A DNA stretch of 64,000 nt from Adiantum capillus-veneris (taxonomy: Eukaryota; Streptophyta; Polypodiopsida; Polypodiales; Pteridaceae), in contig CM043965.1 in assembly GCA_014529385.2 (NCBI GenBank), positions 16,813,912 to 16,877,911 of the forward strand. The letters are read 5' to 3'. Position 1 is the first letter of the stretch. Each line of letters opens with the position of its first letter. The notes below the pieces were generated by a model, which saw only the letters and a list, made by a program, of their open reading frames with translations, ran no database searches and was not told where the DNA came from. Shown here one piece after another: positions 32,680 to 46,492 of this stretch. Made by a program: the position numbers and the translations under genes.

Positions 32680-33800
32680 TTACTCTAATGTAGCATTGTA
32701 AGCATTGACAAGGTTCATACTATCCTTAAGTTGTATTCCTTGCATCCATCTAGCATCTTCAAAAGGATAATTTTTGAACTTAATAAGATACCGTCCGATA
32801 ATCTTACCATGTCGTAGTACCTTGTCTTCATGCCGAAGGATAGCTTCGGGTTGTAGCACCTCTTCTTGGTCTTCCAACTTTGGGAGGGTCTTCAATAATA
32901 GGTTTAGTTGGTGGCTCTCCTTTGTAGGGCTTAAGTAGGCATACATGAAAGGCATTGTGTATGAGCCAATGGTTGGGAAACTTGAGTTGATAAGCCATCT
33001 CATTGATGGGATTTAAGATTTGGAAAGGACCATAGTATCTTTTTTGCTAGTTTAGCATAATACTTTTGATGGCCCGTAGGATTTTTGCTCGTCGTTTGCC
33101 TAAATTGAGCCTTAAGAAACTCGACTAAGACCCAATCATTTTCTTTAAACATCTAGGCTCTTCTGTGCTTATCAGCAACAACTTTTTGCCTTTGTTAAGA
33201 TATGGATATAGCCTCCTTAATCTTTTGAAAAGATTCTTGTAGGTCACGGCTATACTCATCGGTGGCGAAGATCTTCCCATGTACTTTGAGTAGCAAGGGA
33301 CTTTTAGGTCTTCCCTCAATGATCTCAAAAGGTGCTTTTCCCGTAGAAGTATATACAGTATTATTGTAGGCATACTCTACAAGAGTTAAGTACTTTTCCC
33401 ACTGTGAGCGTTGATCTACTTCGGTAACATAAGTCTTGAGTAGATCGAGTATCGTAAGATTGGCTATCTCACTTTGGCCATCCGTTTGTGGGTGATAGGC
33501 CGAAGAGAAATTCAATCTTATTCCTAGATTTTCAAAAAGACCTTTCCAAAAATTACTGGTCATTCTAGGATCTCTATCTGACACGATGGATGTGGGTAAT
33601 CCATGGTGCTTGAAAATCTAAGATATGAAGAGAGTTGCCATTTGATGTGCCTTAATAGTCTTTTTGACGGGAATAAAATGTGGTTGCTTGCTAAACTTGT
33701 CGACTATTGTCCATATTCCTGTATTCCCATGGATAGACTTGGGTAATCCAAAGATGAAATCCATGGATATACTCTCCCATGGTGAATTTGGGATAGGCAA
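32680..33800 (-). pseudogene. Integrase and chromodomain of A2
   Basis: Three minus-strand pieces. 33800-33618 has SMDFIFGLPKS (first Asp). 33584-33195 has the second Asp (SDRDPRMTSNFWKG) and Glu (HPQTDGQSEIANL). 33003-32680 holds the chromodomain with LRHEDKVLRHGKI and KFKNYPFEDARW. Stops and frameshifts lie near 33600, 33190 and 33050. The zinc finger upstream has lost a cysteine (CVVF in place of CVVC) and is cut by a stop near 33862. Heterochromatin targeting is expected for this chromodomain class. Confidence 0.85.
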
Positions 33801-33860
33801 TGGATGGAGTAATCCAGGTTGCTTCCCTCTATCATACTTGGTCTTTTGGAATACTACACA

Positions 33861-35084
33861 TTAAGGAACATACTCTTGTATGTCCACTTTCATGGTAGGC
33901 CAATAGAAGTACATCTCTACTCCTCGCAGAGTAGGTTGATTACCTCTATGCCCCGCATATGGAGGAGCATGGGATTCATACATAACTTTCTCACGAAGGG
34001 AATGGGTAACACATAGACTATTGCTGTGGAGAAGATAACCATCCTGAAAGGTGAATGGTTCATGTTTCTTCCCCAAAGCAAGGGATGACATTATGTCTCT
34101 AAAGTCAGGAACAGCTAAAATCTCTTTCTCATAAATGCCCAAGACTCGTTCATCAGTATTGAGCCTTCGGCTCTCATATGCTATGGCATGCCCTTCTTGA
34201 AGCAAAACTACTCCAAGGCAATCACCACAAGCATCACATTGGACCTCAAATGGCTTTGAGAGATCCGGAAGCACGAGGACTGGTTGAGAACTAAGATTCT
34301 CTTTGAGCTTATCAAAAGCATTTTTCTCCTTAGCAGTCCATACATACTTAACGTTCTTCTTAGTTAAGTCATGTAGTGGTCCTGCTACTTGAGAGAATTT
34401 TGCTATGAAGCGTTTATAGTATGCACACATACCAATAAATATTCTTAGCTCATGTAGATTTCTTGGGTTAGGCCATGATTTTATTACCTCTAACTTTGAT
34501 GGATCCATACTGATACCATCGTGAGAGATAATATGACCTAGGTATTGAATCTCTTGAAGGAAGAATTCACTTTTCTTTTGGTTGAGAAAAAGCTTGTTCT
34601 CCCTCGATGCTTGAAAAATCACTTGGAGATGTTTCTTATGTTCCTCCAAAGACTTGGAGTAGATGATGGTATCATCAAAGAACACTCCAGTGAATTTGCG
34701 GTATGGTCTAAAAATTTTCTCTATCAGACAATTGAACGTAGCTGGTGCATTAGTCAAGCCAAAATGCATGACTGGATATTCATAAAGACCAAACGTTGTG
34801 CAAAACGCGGTCTTTAAGATATCTTCATCCACTATCCTTATCTGATGATAGCCACTCTTAAGGTCAATCCTACTGAAGTAGGTAGAGCCTTGTAGCTTAT
34901 CAAACAGATCTTCTACCCGAGGCACGGGAAATCTGTTTTTGATAGTGATATGGTTTAGTGCTCGATAGTCCACACACATACGGTATGCACCATCTTTCTT
35001 TTGCACTAAAAGGACTGGAGAACAAAAGGGAGAGGAACTAGGCCTCACCATCCCTTTGTCTACCAATTCTTGTACTTGCCTCAC
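33861..35084 (-). pseudogene. RT of A2 fused in frame across an RNase H deletion
   Basis: A 407-codon minus-strand frame starts MRQVQELVDKGMVRPSSSPF and includes YFSRIDLKSGYHQIRI and GVFFDDTIIYS (FFDD box). At GIYEKEILAVPDFRD it jumps from the very start of RNase H to the linker before integrase; A has about 300 extra bases (RNase H) at this point (21220-21515). The reading frame survives the deletion. It ends in the integrase zinc finger (HAPPYAGHRG ... EYVP-stop). RT could be functional, but without its own RNase H the element would need one in trans. Confidence 0.85.
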
Positions 35085-35111
35085 GATCTCCTCTTGTTGA
35101 GCTTGTGAGAC

Positions 35112-35825
35112 TCAATAAGGAGGTTTGTTAGGCGGTGAGATTCCTGGAAGGAGCTCAATGCGATGGTCATCATCCCCTCGTGTTGGAGGTAAGTCCATAT
35201 GGATATCATCGATGAACACATCTTGGAATCCTTTTAGAAAATTAGACAAGTCTAACTCTTCTTGATTCCTACCATTTACATTTGATAAAACATTAGTATC
35301 TTTTAGAGACTCTTTGACAAAAATCATGTACGCAGAAACTGAGCTCTTCATTGAATTATCAAAAGCAAGAGGATTTACAAGTGGAATAGTGCCACCACGC
35401 TCACTAACATCTATATACATGTTCTTTCCCCTGTAGGTGAAGTAGATTCTCCTTTCAGGGAACTTCATGTTGGCAGCCATGCGATCAAACCATGGCGCCC
35501 CTAGGATAGCATCCTCATGTTGGAGAGGAGAGATGAAGAAGTCTTCTTTGTCGACATAGCTTTGGACATGAAGCCTCCAATCAAGGGAGTAACAGAGGCT
35601 TGCTGTCCCTTGAAAGATGCGTCAGCCATTACCATATCTCCCATCTCAAAAGCTTGAATGCCCAATTTGGTGGCCAACTCCATTGATATGAAATTCAAAG
35701 TAGAGCCAGGGTTAAACAAGATGAAGGCATCATGCTCTCTTACCTTTCCCCAAGCATAGGAAAGTGATGATCCTTTGCAATGAGCATCCTCTTTTTGAGC
35801 TTCGATGGTGGAAGCCCTAGGAGTC
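35112..35825 (-). pseudogene. Protease and linker of A2
   Basis: Overlapping minus-strand frames carry HDAFILFNPGSTLNFIS, where the catalytic Asp is Asn (N-P-G; A has D-P-G), and VTPLIG. After a frameshift near 35490 come KFPERRIYFTYRGKNMYID and LDLSNFLKGFQDVFIDD. The Asn and the shift make the protease inactive. Confidence 0.75.
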
Positions 35826-37172
35826 TCATTGCAAGTATTCTTCGGGGCAAGAACGATAGCCATGTCCTTGCTCCCCACACATGAACCACTTATAGTCCTT
35901 GCGAAAAGCTTCAAGCTCTTCAGGAGAGATTTTGTTTTTACCTTTGTAAACTCCCTTCTCCTTGGACCGATTGTTGTTGGTGTTGGAAGTGAATTGGAAA
36001 GTATTTTGAACATTGGTTTTTCCCTTTGCATCATTTTTGTCTTTGTTTTCCATGGGCTTGACATTACGTCTAGCCCCTTGATGGAAATTGATGCATGAAG
36101 CAACCATGGTGTGATGGATTACTTCGCTAATAGTACCAGCCCGTTGAGAGTTGATGTATTCGGCCATCCCTTCAGGTAATCCCGCACATAATTTTTGCCT
36201 TTTCTCGGTAAAGTCTATCTTTTGAAAGACAATAGCCTTGAGATGTAAATCCCAAAACTTGTCTATGTACTTGTGGATAGACTCATGAGAGAGAAGCTTC
36301 AAGCTGCGCCATTCGGTAAGAACTTTGTCTTTTGCATCACTTGCAAGGAATTGCTTCATGATGGAAACTCGTAGAGTTTTCCATGTCTTTGGGGCTTCAC
36401 CATTGCCATGAAGGCTAGCCCACCATTGACGAGCTGATTTTTGGAAGTGCATAGCTACATGGCGTAGCTTGGAGGACTCTGTGAATCCCTCCTCTCCAAA
36501 GGCCACATCAAATTGCAAGATGAAGGCCAACACTTTGTCGGTAGCACCAAAGGTGCCATCATAGGTGAGAAAAGAGATATTCTTTCCTCCCTCCTTGAAT
36601 TTCTTTAGCTTTTGTGACCTTCGCCATGCAGGAAATGATTTGCGATGTCCTCCCCTCTTGTATTCTCTAGGACAATAGCCATAGATTTTGTTGGAAGAGG
36701 AGAAAGGTGAAGAAGAAGGAGAAGAGGGTGACCTCTTCCTAGCCCTTTTCTTCCTTTGTTTCCTCTCTTGCCTTTCAGAGTGATGAGGAGAAGGACTATG
36801 TGTTGATCTTTTCCTCTTGGGAGGAGTGGGCGATCGTCTAGACCGCCGTCTTTGTGGAGCCACATCTTCAGAGGAACTTAAACTTTCATTGCTTTCTTGC
36901 TCTTTGGATTCCTCCTCTCGAATGGGAGAGAGTCTTCTTTTGGGGGTCTCTTCAAGAGGCCTCCTAAGCTCTCTCTCCTCTTGGAGAATAAGGGAAATTC
37001 CATAAGCACGAAGTTGTTGAGTAACTTCGGCTTGCAAAGCAGGGTTGCCCATAGCTTTCTGCAACCTAGTGACGAGATAATTCACAAACATGGGAGCATC
37101 ATCATTAGCACCTTCATGTGCAAAATTAAAGCTATCAATGTTCATTCTACTCTCTTGATTATTGTCAGCCAT
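35826..37172 (-). CDS. Gag of A2
   Basis: The frame is open from 37214; the first ATG is 37172 (MADNNQESRMNIDSF), giving 448 residues. Residues ~90-190 are rich in Arg, Ser, Lys and Pro (for example RRRSRRSPTPPKRKR), an RS-like basic region likely to bind RNA. Then comes the Ty3/gypsy capsid domain (FGATDKVLAFILQFD, FQKSARQWWASL, WRSLKLLSHESIHKYIDKFW). A CCHC knuckle near the end is degenerate, with only the second half intact (FMCGEQGHGYRSC; the first Cys is Trp-flanked). The frame ends at 35826 and the protease lies in another frame. Confidence 0.8.
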   Translation of the reverse strand: MADNNQESRMNIDSFNFAHEGANDDAPMFVNYLVTRLQKAMGNPALQAEVTQQLRAYGISLILQEERELRRPLEETPKRRLSPIREEESKEQESNESLSSSEDVAPQRRRSRRSPTPPKRKRSTHSPSPHHSERQERKQRKKRARKRSPSSPSSSPFSSSNKIYGYCPREYKRGGHRKSFPAWRRSQKLKKFKEGGKNISFLTYDGTFGATDKVLAFILQFDVAFGEEGFTESSKLRHVAMHFQKSARQWWASLHGNGEAPKTWKTLRVSIMKQFLASDAKDKVLTEWRSLKLLSHESIHKYIDKFWDLHLKAIVFQKIDFTEKRQKLCAGLPEGMAEYINSQRAGTISEVIHHTMVASCINFHQGARRNVKPMENKDKNDAKGKTNVQNTFQFTSNTNNNRSKEKGVYKGKNKISPEELEAFRKDYKWFMCGEQGHGYRSCPEEYLQ

Positions 37173-37573
37173 GTTAACAAAATTTATGTATGTACTTAGT
37201 GTATGCTTTGGCAATTCAAAACCTTAGTTGCCACTCCTCTTAGCCTTTGAAAATCGGCTCTTAAGTATCTACACCCACGACTCGAAGTGGTTAATTATAG
37301 AGAGTAGAGGAGTAGGTCTAACATAGCAGAGTTGCTGAGGGCTAGCTCCTTTCGGACTTCTTATGGCTCAATAACGGTAAAGCCATAGGCAAGTCTAAAA
37401 AGACTCCATTATTAAGTCCAAAAATCCTGAGGTGTGCACCATCCCTCACATAGTGGGCTCAACAAAACCGATAATAGATCCCAGTTCCACTTACCCTAAT
37501 ATAATTAACAACATCAACCATTTATAGGCTACTTAAGGACCTCTCTTCTTAAACAAGAAAAGAGAAACCAAAT
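37173..37573 (-). other. Leader of A2
   Basis: About 400 bases between primer site and gag, with no gene. Confidence 0.7.
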
Positions 37574-37585
37574 GCTCTGATACCA
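37574..37585 (-). other. Primer-binding site of A2 (tRNA-iMet)
   Basis: On the minus strand it reads TGGTATCAGAGC, the complement of the plant initiator methionine tRNA 3' end, one base from the 5' LTR. This is the usual primer for chromoviruses and copia elements. Confidence 0.9.
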
Positions 37586-37586
37586 A

Positions 37587-39107
37587 TGTAATGAAATTGG
37601 CCTATTTAATTTGAGAGTAGCAGAAATTAATGAGAGTACTTTTGAGAAATGACTTTGTGAGCATAGCGGGTGAACATAATTGAAGATAGCAACATAATCA
37701 TAGCAATTAGTTAACTTGGCATGAACAATACTAAATTAAAGAACACGACAACAATTGAGGACCGGATTTATGTGGAGCCGGTCCCCCCTCCAATAGGCAT
37801 TTGTATTAAGATTTCTCCCATTAAGAGAGACTTGTTACAATACAATCTTTGTGTTCCTTGTAACCTAGGTGATGCAATGAAGATGGAAAAATTCATGCAT
37901 CACAAGCATAACATAAACTTGAAGAAAGCTTTAACTATCCCAAGCCTCAATTCCAGGACCTCAAAGACCTTCGAATGTGGAGAGAGCTAGCAGGGAATGA
38001 GGGTAGCATACATAATAGCATAGTTATGAAGAAGAAGGATATGACAAGCTTAAGCATTGAATCATGGCTGTTGGTTGGATTTTCACTCCATATGCAAGAG
38101 TGTTGGTGTAGGCTCTCAACCTCTACTTGCTTGGAGAAGGAGAGGGAGCTCTTGCACTTTGCATAGCACACAATGAGAGTGTTTTTGATTGTGTGTGGGT
38201 GAGTATACCCCCTAAGCAACCCCCTAGATTGCTTGGGTCGACCCCCCCTTGTAGCCCATGCTTGAAGCTTATTGGACCCCTCCAGGCCTAGACAATCATA
38301 AGTAGCAGGCATTACAAGCAGCAAGGGTAGCCTTGAGACAAGTGTCCCCCTTTCCCCTTTGAGAGAGAGGGCTAGATAAATGCAAAATCAATTAATTAAA
38401 TCTGCTAAATTATCATTGGACCCCTTGGGTGGCCAGCCAATAGGCTTCAGGCACACCATGAGGGAAACACGAAGAGGAGCTTGACAAGTGTCCCTTTTGC
38501 TTTTTTCTACCATGCATGCCTTGTGTGAGTGTGTGGCTGTTCTGTTTCATCCCCCCTCATGTAGGGCTCTCCCCCTCCTTGTAGGGATTGAATATTTGAC
38601 CTTTTGACACCTCAAGCCCCTCATACATAGGCCCAGTTCCCACCACAAGCTTGTCCCTTAAGCACTTTGAGCTTGGGCTAGGTTCTCACCTCAAGTGCAA
38701 CCCTAGCATCTCAAGCATGTCAAGCACCTCAAGCATCTCAAGCACCTCAATCATCAAGCACCTTAGTCATCAAGCATGACAAGCATGACAAGCACCTCGA
38801 GCTGGGTCGGCTCCCGCACCTCAAGGTTAGCCCTAGCTTACCTAAGGTCAAAGGATTTTTACACACATTATTGGAGGTCTTCAACGAAGCTAACCCTAAG
38901 GTCTTATGCTCCATTGGTTAGCCTTTCTCTTTGATAGACCATCTCTCAAATGGGCCCCTTTACCATTGGCCCCGTGTTGAGATAGATCTAGAAGCACATG
39001 TCTATATCTTAACCCTTGTTCCCGTTTATTCTCCCACATTAAGTGATGAGTTTAATATGAGAGAATCATTTGGGTTGGTTAGATATTAGATATTAAATTT
39101 TATGACA
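37587..39107 (-). repeat. 5' LTR of A2
   Basis: TGTAATG...ATGACA, 1521 bp, the partner of 30707-32322. No clear TATA box is seen on the minus strand. Confidence 0.9.
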
Positions 39108-43012
<3,905 letters not shown>

Positions 43013-43330
43013 CAAACACAAAATTTCTCGGGATACCTTTGGTCGGGTATCCATCATATACTGAGAATACTTTATACTTGTATAAATAATTCATATAATG
43101 TGTTTAATAAACATATTGTGATTGATTCAGGCCTTTTGGATTCCATCTCTCACTCGTTTGGGACATGGAGTATAAGAAGACATTCCTGTTCCACCAATTG
43201 GTACTCAATGTATTATTTCTTATTTCAAAGGAGTGGAATTCCACAAAATTTTGCTTGATTTTGAAAAACAAGCTATTAGCACCCACTCTATCTCTGTCTT
43301 GAACACAGCCTCTATCAATGACTGGCTCTC

Positions 43331-43852
43331 CTTACGATTCTCTCTAGAAAAGAGAAAGATAAGCTTTTGGAAGCTTTTAATACCTTCCTAGCTAAACTAC
43401 CCATCATTGATGCCCAAGACAGTTCATATCTTGATTTTTATTTTACTTCTCTACCCACTATTGTAAACAAGTTGTATCTTATCAATAACCTCCCTGCGGT
43501 CCCTATAGAAATTAAGAACTCAGAAAAGGTCATCAATCCTCTTTTAGATCTAGACCTTCTTGAAGAAGAAGAGAAAGAAGCGCTCAACTTTCTAACAGAT
43601 GCAAACAGTTTATCCCCAGAAAGAGCAGCTTCTAAGCTCTTTTCAAAGGTAATCCCGTTATTACCACCCACGCAGGTTGAATTGAATGCTATTCGACTTG
43701 AACACAAACTCTGGGATTATGAAATCTTGAACCATCGAGCACCTTTCTCAATTTCCTCTCTAGGATTGCACTGTAGCATACCCATAGACATTGTGGAACA
43801 ATGTAAAACCCTTGCTTTACCAAACACCTTTTATCACAAGATGTTCTTTTAG
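43331..43852 (+). pseudogene. N-terminal remnant of element 2
   Basis: An open frame without ATG at its start (LLEAFNTFLAKLPI onward, ~160 residues). It is acidic and helical with EEEEKEALNFL and ends YHKMFF. A helical N-terminal domain before RT is plausible. No catalytic motif. More fragments follow in other frames to about 44590 (for example KPRQFRGFKDYGDTPKALEY at 44390). Confidence 0.4.
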
Positions 43853-44602
43853 AGCTTAAGCCCGTCAAGTTATCCAATGTTGATGGAAAAAAGTGTCCAA
43901 GCTCCTCAATATTGCTCGCACCAAGGGACTTTCTCTTATGGATAGGGCAAATGATCAAAAGCGGTTTCTGAGAAACTGTTAAAATTCTTATATACCTTTT
44001 CTCAAGTGTGAATGCAAAAAGGTGGATGCAAATTCCAACTGTTCCTCTTCTATCATTTGGTTTGACCAATTTTTATGGTACGTATTCCAGAATCTACCAG
44101 GGTTCTTTCAATTTTCTTCAAGACTAGCATAGGTATCCTCTTTTATAGCTTGAGTGGCCTCATTTCCAACAGACTTAAGGCATGCTGTGATCATTTACTA
44201 TCACTTTCATGAACACATGTTAGAAGCAGCTAAAGGACTTGTCCTATACACACTTGGGACTCCACTTCTTCAAAAGCTACACAACACGCTAGTATCCCAC
44301 ACAATTGAAACATTGCTCAAACCTCCCAAAGGTAAAGAGCAATTAGAAAAGGTCACACACACACCAAGCACCATGGCATCAACAAGTAAGAAACCAAGGC
44401 AGTTCAGGGGATTCAAAGATTACGGGGACACTCCCAAGGCACTTGAGTACTCAAATTCTAAAGACCAGGTACGCTCACTTACTATAAGAAATAATGGGTT
44501 ATTACATCTTGAGCGCACTATTAAAATGCATGGTAGATTTATTCACATTTTCTTTTGTGATAAATATATGGATTTTATCAACCCTAATGTTTTTTTCAAA
44601 AA

Positions 44603-45022
44603 TTGATAAATGATTTTCACATAAATAAAGATTTGTCTCTGATGAGGATTTGTTTTGGTTGGAAATATACCAATAACTTGAACCATACCTTTTATAAACC
44701 AGCTTCAGTATTTGCCATTGAGTTTGATGAAACACAACCATGTGGATACTTAACTCATAAGCGATTTTCTAACTTTCTAGTTGAATTTGAACCTTTTGGA
44801 AAACATGTAATCACCACAGATCCTAATATAGCTAGACATAACATTTTCCAAGAATCTATTAGGAAGGGATTAAACCACATTTCATTAGTACCAGTAAACC
44901 CTACATCAGTAGTAAGAGAACTTGGCAAAACATGGAGGTCTTTATGTCCCCTTTTGGGGTGTGAAGATAGTAAAGCACATCATAATTATATCCACAGTTT
45001 AGTTACTGAGTCCCTATCATAG
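44603..45022 (+). pseudogene. Middle remnant of element 2
   Basis: A 139-codon piece (LMRICFGWKYTNNLNHTFY, CGYLTHKRFSNF, then a helical end GKTWRSLCPLL). It precedes the RT in the expected order and may be its N-terminal or linker domain. I do not recognise a named family. Confidence 0.4.
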
Positions 45023-45059
45023 GCAAAACCAAACTCCATGGTACAAAAACAAAAGCTTA

Positions 45060-46430
45060 ATTGATGAAATTCAATATAATCTACAACATTTATTTATTTG
45101 TGGACTAGATAAATCTGCACAAACTCCGGTATTCATATGTAAAAGACTTATTTGTTTAGCAGCAAGAAGGAGGTTAGAAACCCCTAAATTTGGCCTTCTT
45201 TCCTCAAATGAGGAAGAAATTTGTCAAGCCATTGGATCTTATACCCAAGAAATTGGGTTAGAAGCGCCAGTGGAATATTCACTCCCATATCTTATGGGGA
45301 ATTTTAAAATGCACAAAATGGATTTTATATGGATTACTAATGCACATAATTGTGTATTTACTCCAGCTACAACTATAATCACTAAATTACTCAAAGGAGT
45401 AACCCAAGGTTTTTTAGAGTACACATAAAAAATACATAAAAAAGATACACACATTTTCTAGGACACAAACAAATGGATATTGGATGATCAATAATCAGTA
45501 TGATTTTTTGATTAATTTACCAAAACGCATCACAAACATTCATTCATTTGATGTAACATCATGTTATGAAGCTATCCCTCATAAAGGCTTGCATGGATTA
45601 CTTGACGTTCTTGACTCTATTATTAAACTCATAAAAATTTTAAAATATCTTGGCTTTAAGAAACATCGTAAGCAGATTGCACGTACCAAAAAGGAGAGTC
45701 AAGTAATATGGAAATTTGAATATCTAATAATATTAATGAATTTTTCCTTGATAATTGTTTTACAAAATTAGGCAAACATATTTTTTGACAAGAAAAAGGT
45801 ATACCAATGGGGTATAGTTATTCTCCATTATGGTGTAATTTTGGCATGGTATGAAATTGAATACATAAAAAAGTTATCTCGTATGCCACAATACGATATG
45901 ATGAAAGCCTTCTTATATTCATGGAGATATATGGATGATTTGCTAGTTGCTAATAATCCCTTTGTTGTGCATTTCTTGGATCATAATAGACCCTTGTCCC
46001 TTGAGGACCCCTTTACAATTTAACCACTGGACATTATTGGGATCAAAGCCACACGTAAAGAAAACCAAGTCACATATTTAAATACATATATCCAATTATG
46101 CGAACCAATCGAAGGGGAATATATCACATACACTGCATGGAAAAAAGATAAATTACCATGTCCTAATGTATCATTTATTCATGCAGCCAGTAACAGACCA
46201 AAAAAATGGCATATAATGTATGCATATAACAGATCCTTCCCATTTTATACAATGCATCCCAAGAATCATATGCGGTTACAGACTTAAATAAACTTATTTT
46301 TATGTTTGAAGAAAATGGTTTCGAAAAAGAGAAGATTGTTACATATATTACTAACTTTATTGAAGCAAATAAATTTCCTGGCATTAGATTTTCCATTAAT
46401 ACCTTGAAACATAGAATTGGTAGAGAATAG
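45060..46430 (+). pseudogene. Reverse transcriptase of element 2
   Basis: Pieces in order: LPYLMGNFKMHKMDFIWITN (45277; the fingers motif), IHSFDVTSCYEAIP (45538; palm A, Asp codon at 45549), EKGIPMGYSYSPLWCNFG (45791; palm B, with a stop or shift just before), SWRYMDDLLVANNP (45919; palm C with both Asp), then a post-palm stretch TYLNTYIQL, ending near 46430. At least four stops or frameshifts are present (about 45430, 45640-45770, 46021, 46285). The order and spacing fit a Penelope/TERT-like RT rather than an LTR-element or LINE RT. Confidence 0.65.
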
Positions 46431-46492
46431 GTCCACTTGGTGGCCTATCCTCTACCAAGTGTACCTTTTCTCAGGGATGGGGGAGGGCCACT

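Larger units (their letters stand above)
30707..39107 (-). mobile_element. Ty3/gypsy chromovirus A2, both LTRs present
   Basis: An 8.4-kb minus-strand element. The 5' LTR is at 37587-39107, the tRNA-iMet primer site at 37574-37585, gag at 37172-35826, then protease, RT and integrase-chromodomain to 32680, a polypurine tract at 32336-32323 and the 3' LTR at 30707-32322. No clean target duplication is seen (CCTTT left, GGTTT right). It belongs to the same family as A. It lacks RNase H and has several frameshifts, so it is defective. Confidence 0.9.
43013..46492 (+). mobile_element. Decayed Penelope/TERT-like retroelement 2
   Basis: The interval between R1 and R2 holds remnants of a plus-strand coding unit ending in an RT with FDVTSCYEAIP and RYMDDLL motifs. 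Broad similarity is to Penelope-like RTs of the type with a KMHK...WITN segment in place of KIHKP...RPI. Known Naiad/Chlamys-type elements prefer (CA)n targets, which fits the CA borders here, but I see no GIY-YIG endonuclease. Subfamily assignment is tentative. Confidence 0.55.

Noticed and set aside
43985-44260. GIY-YIG endonuclease in element 2
   Set aside because: The short YY-containing peptides here lack the GIY...YIG spacing and the catalytic Arg and Glu context.
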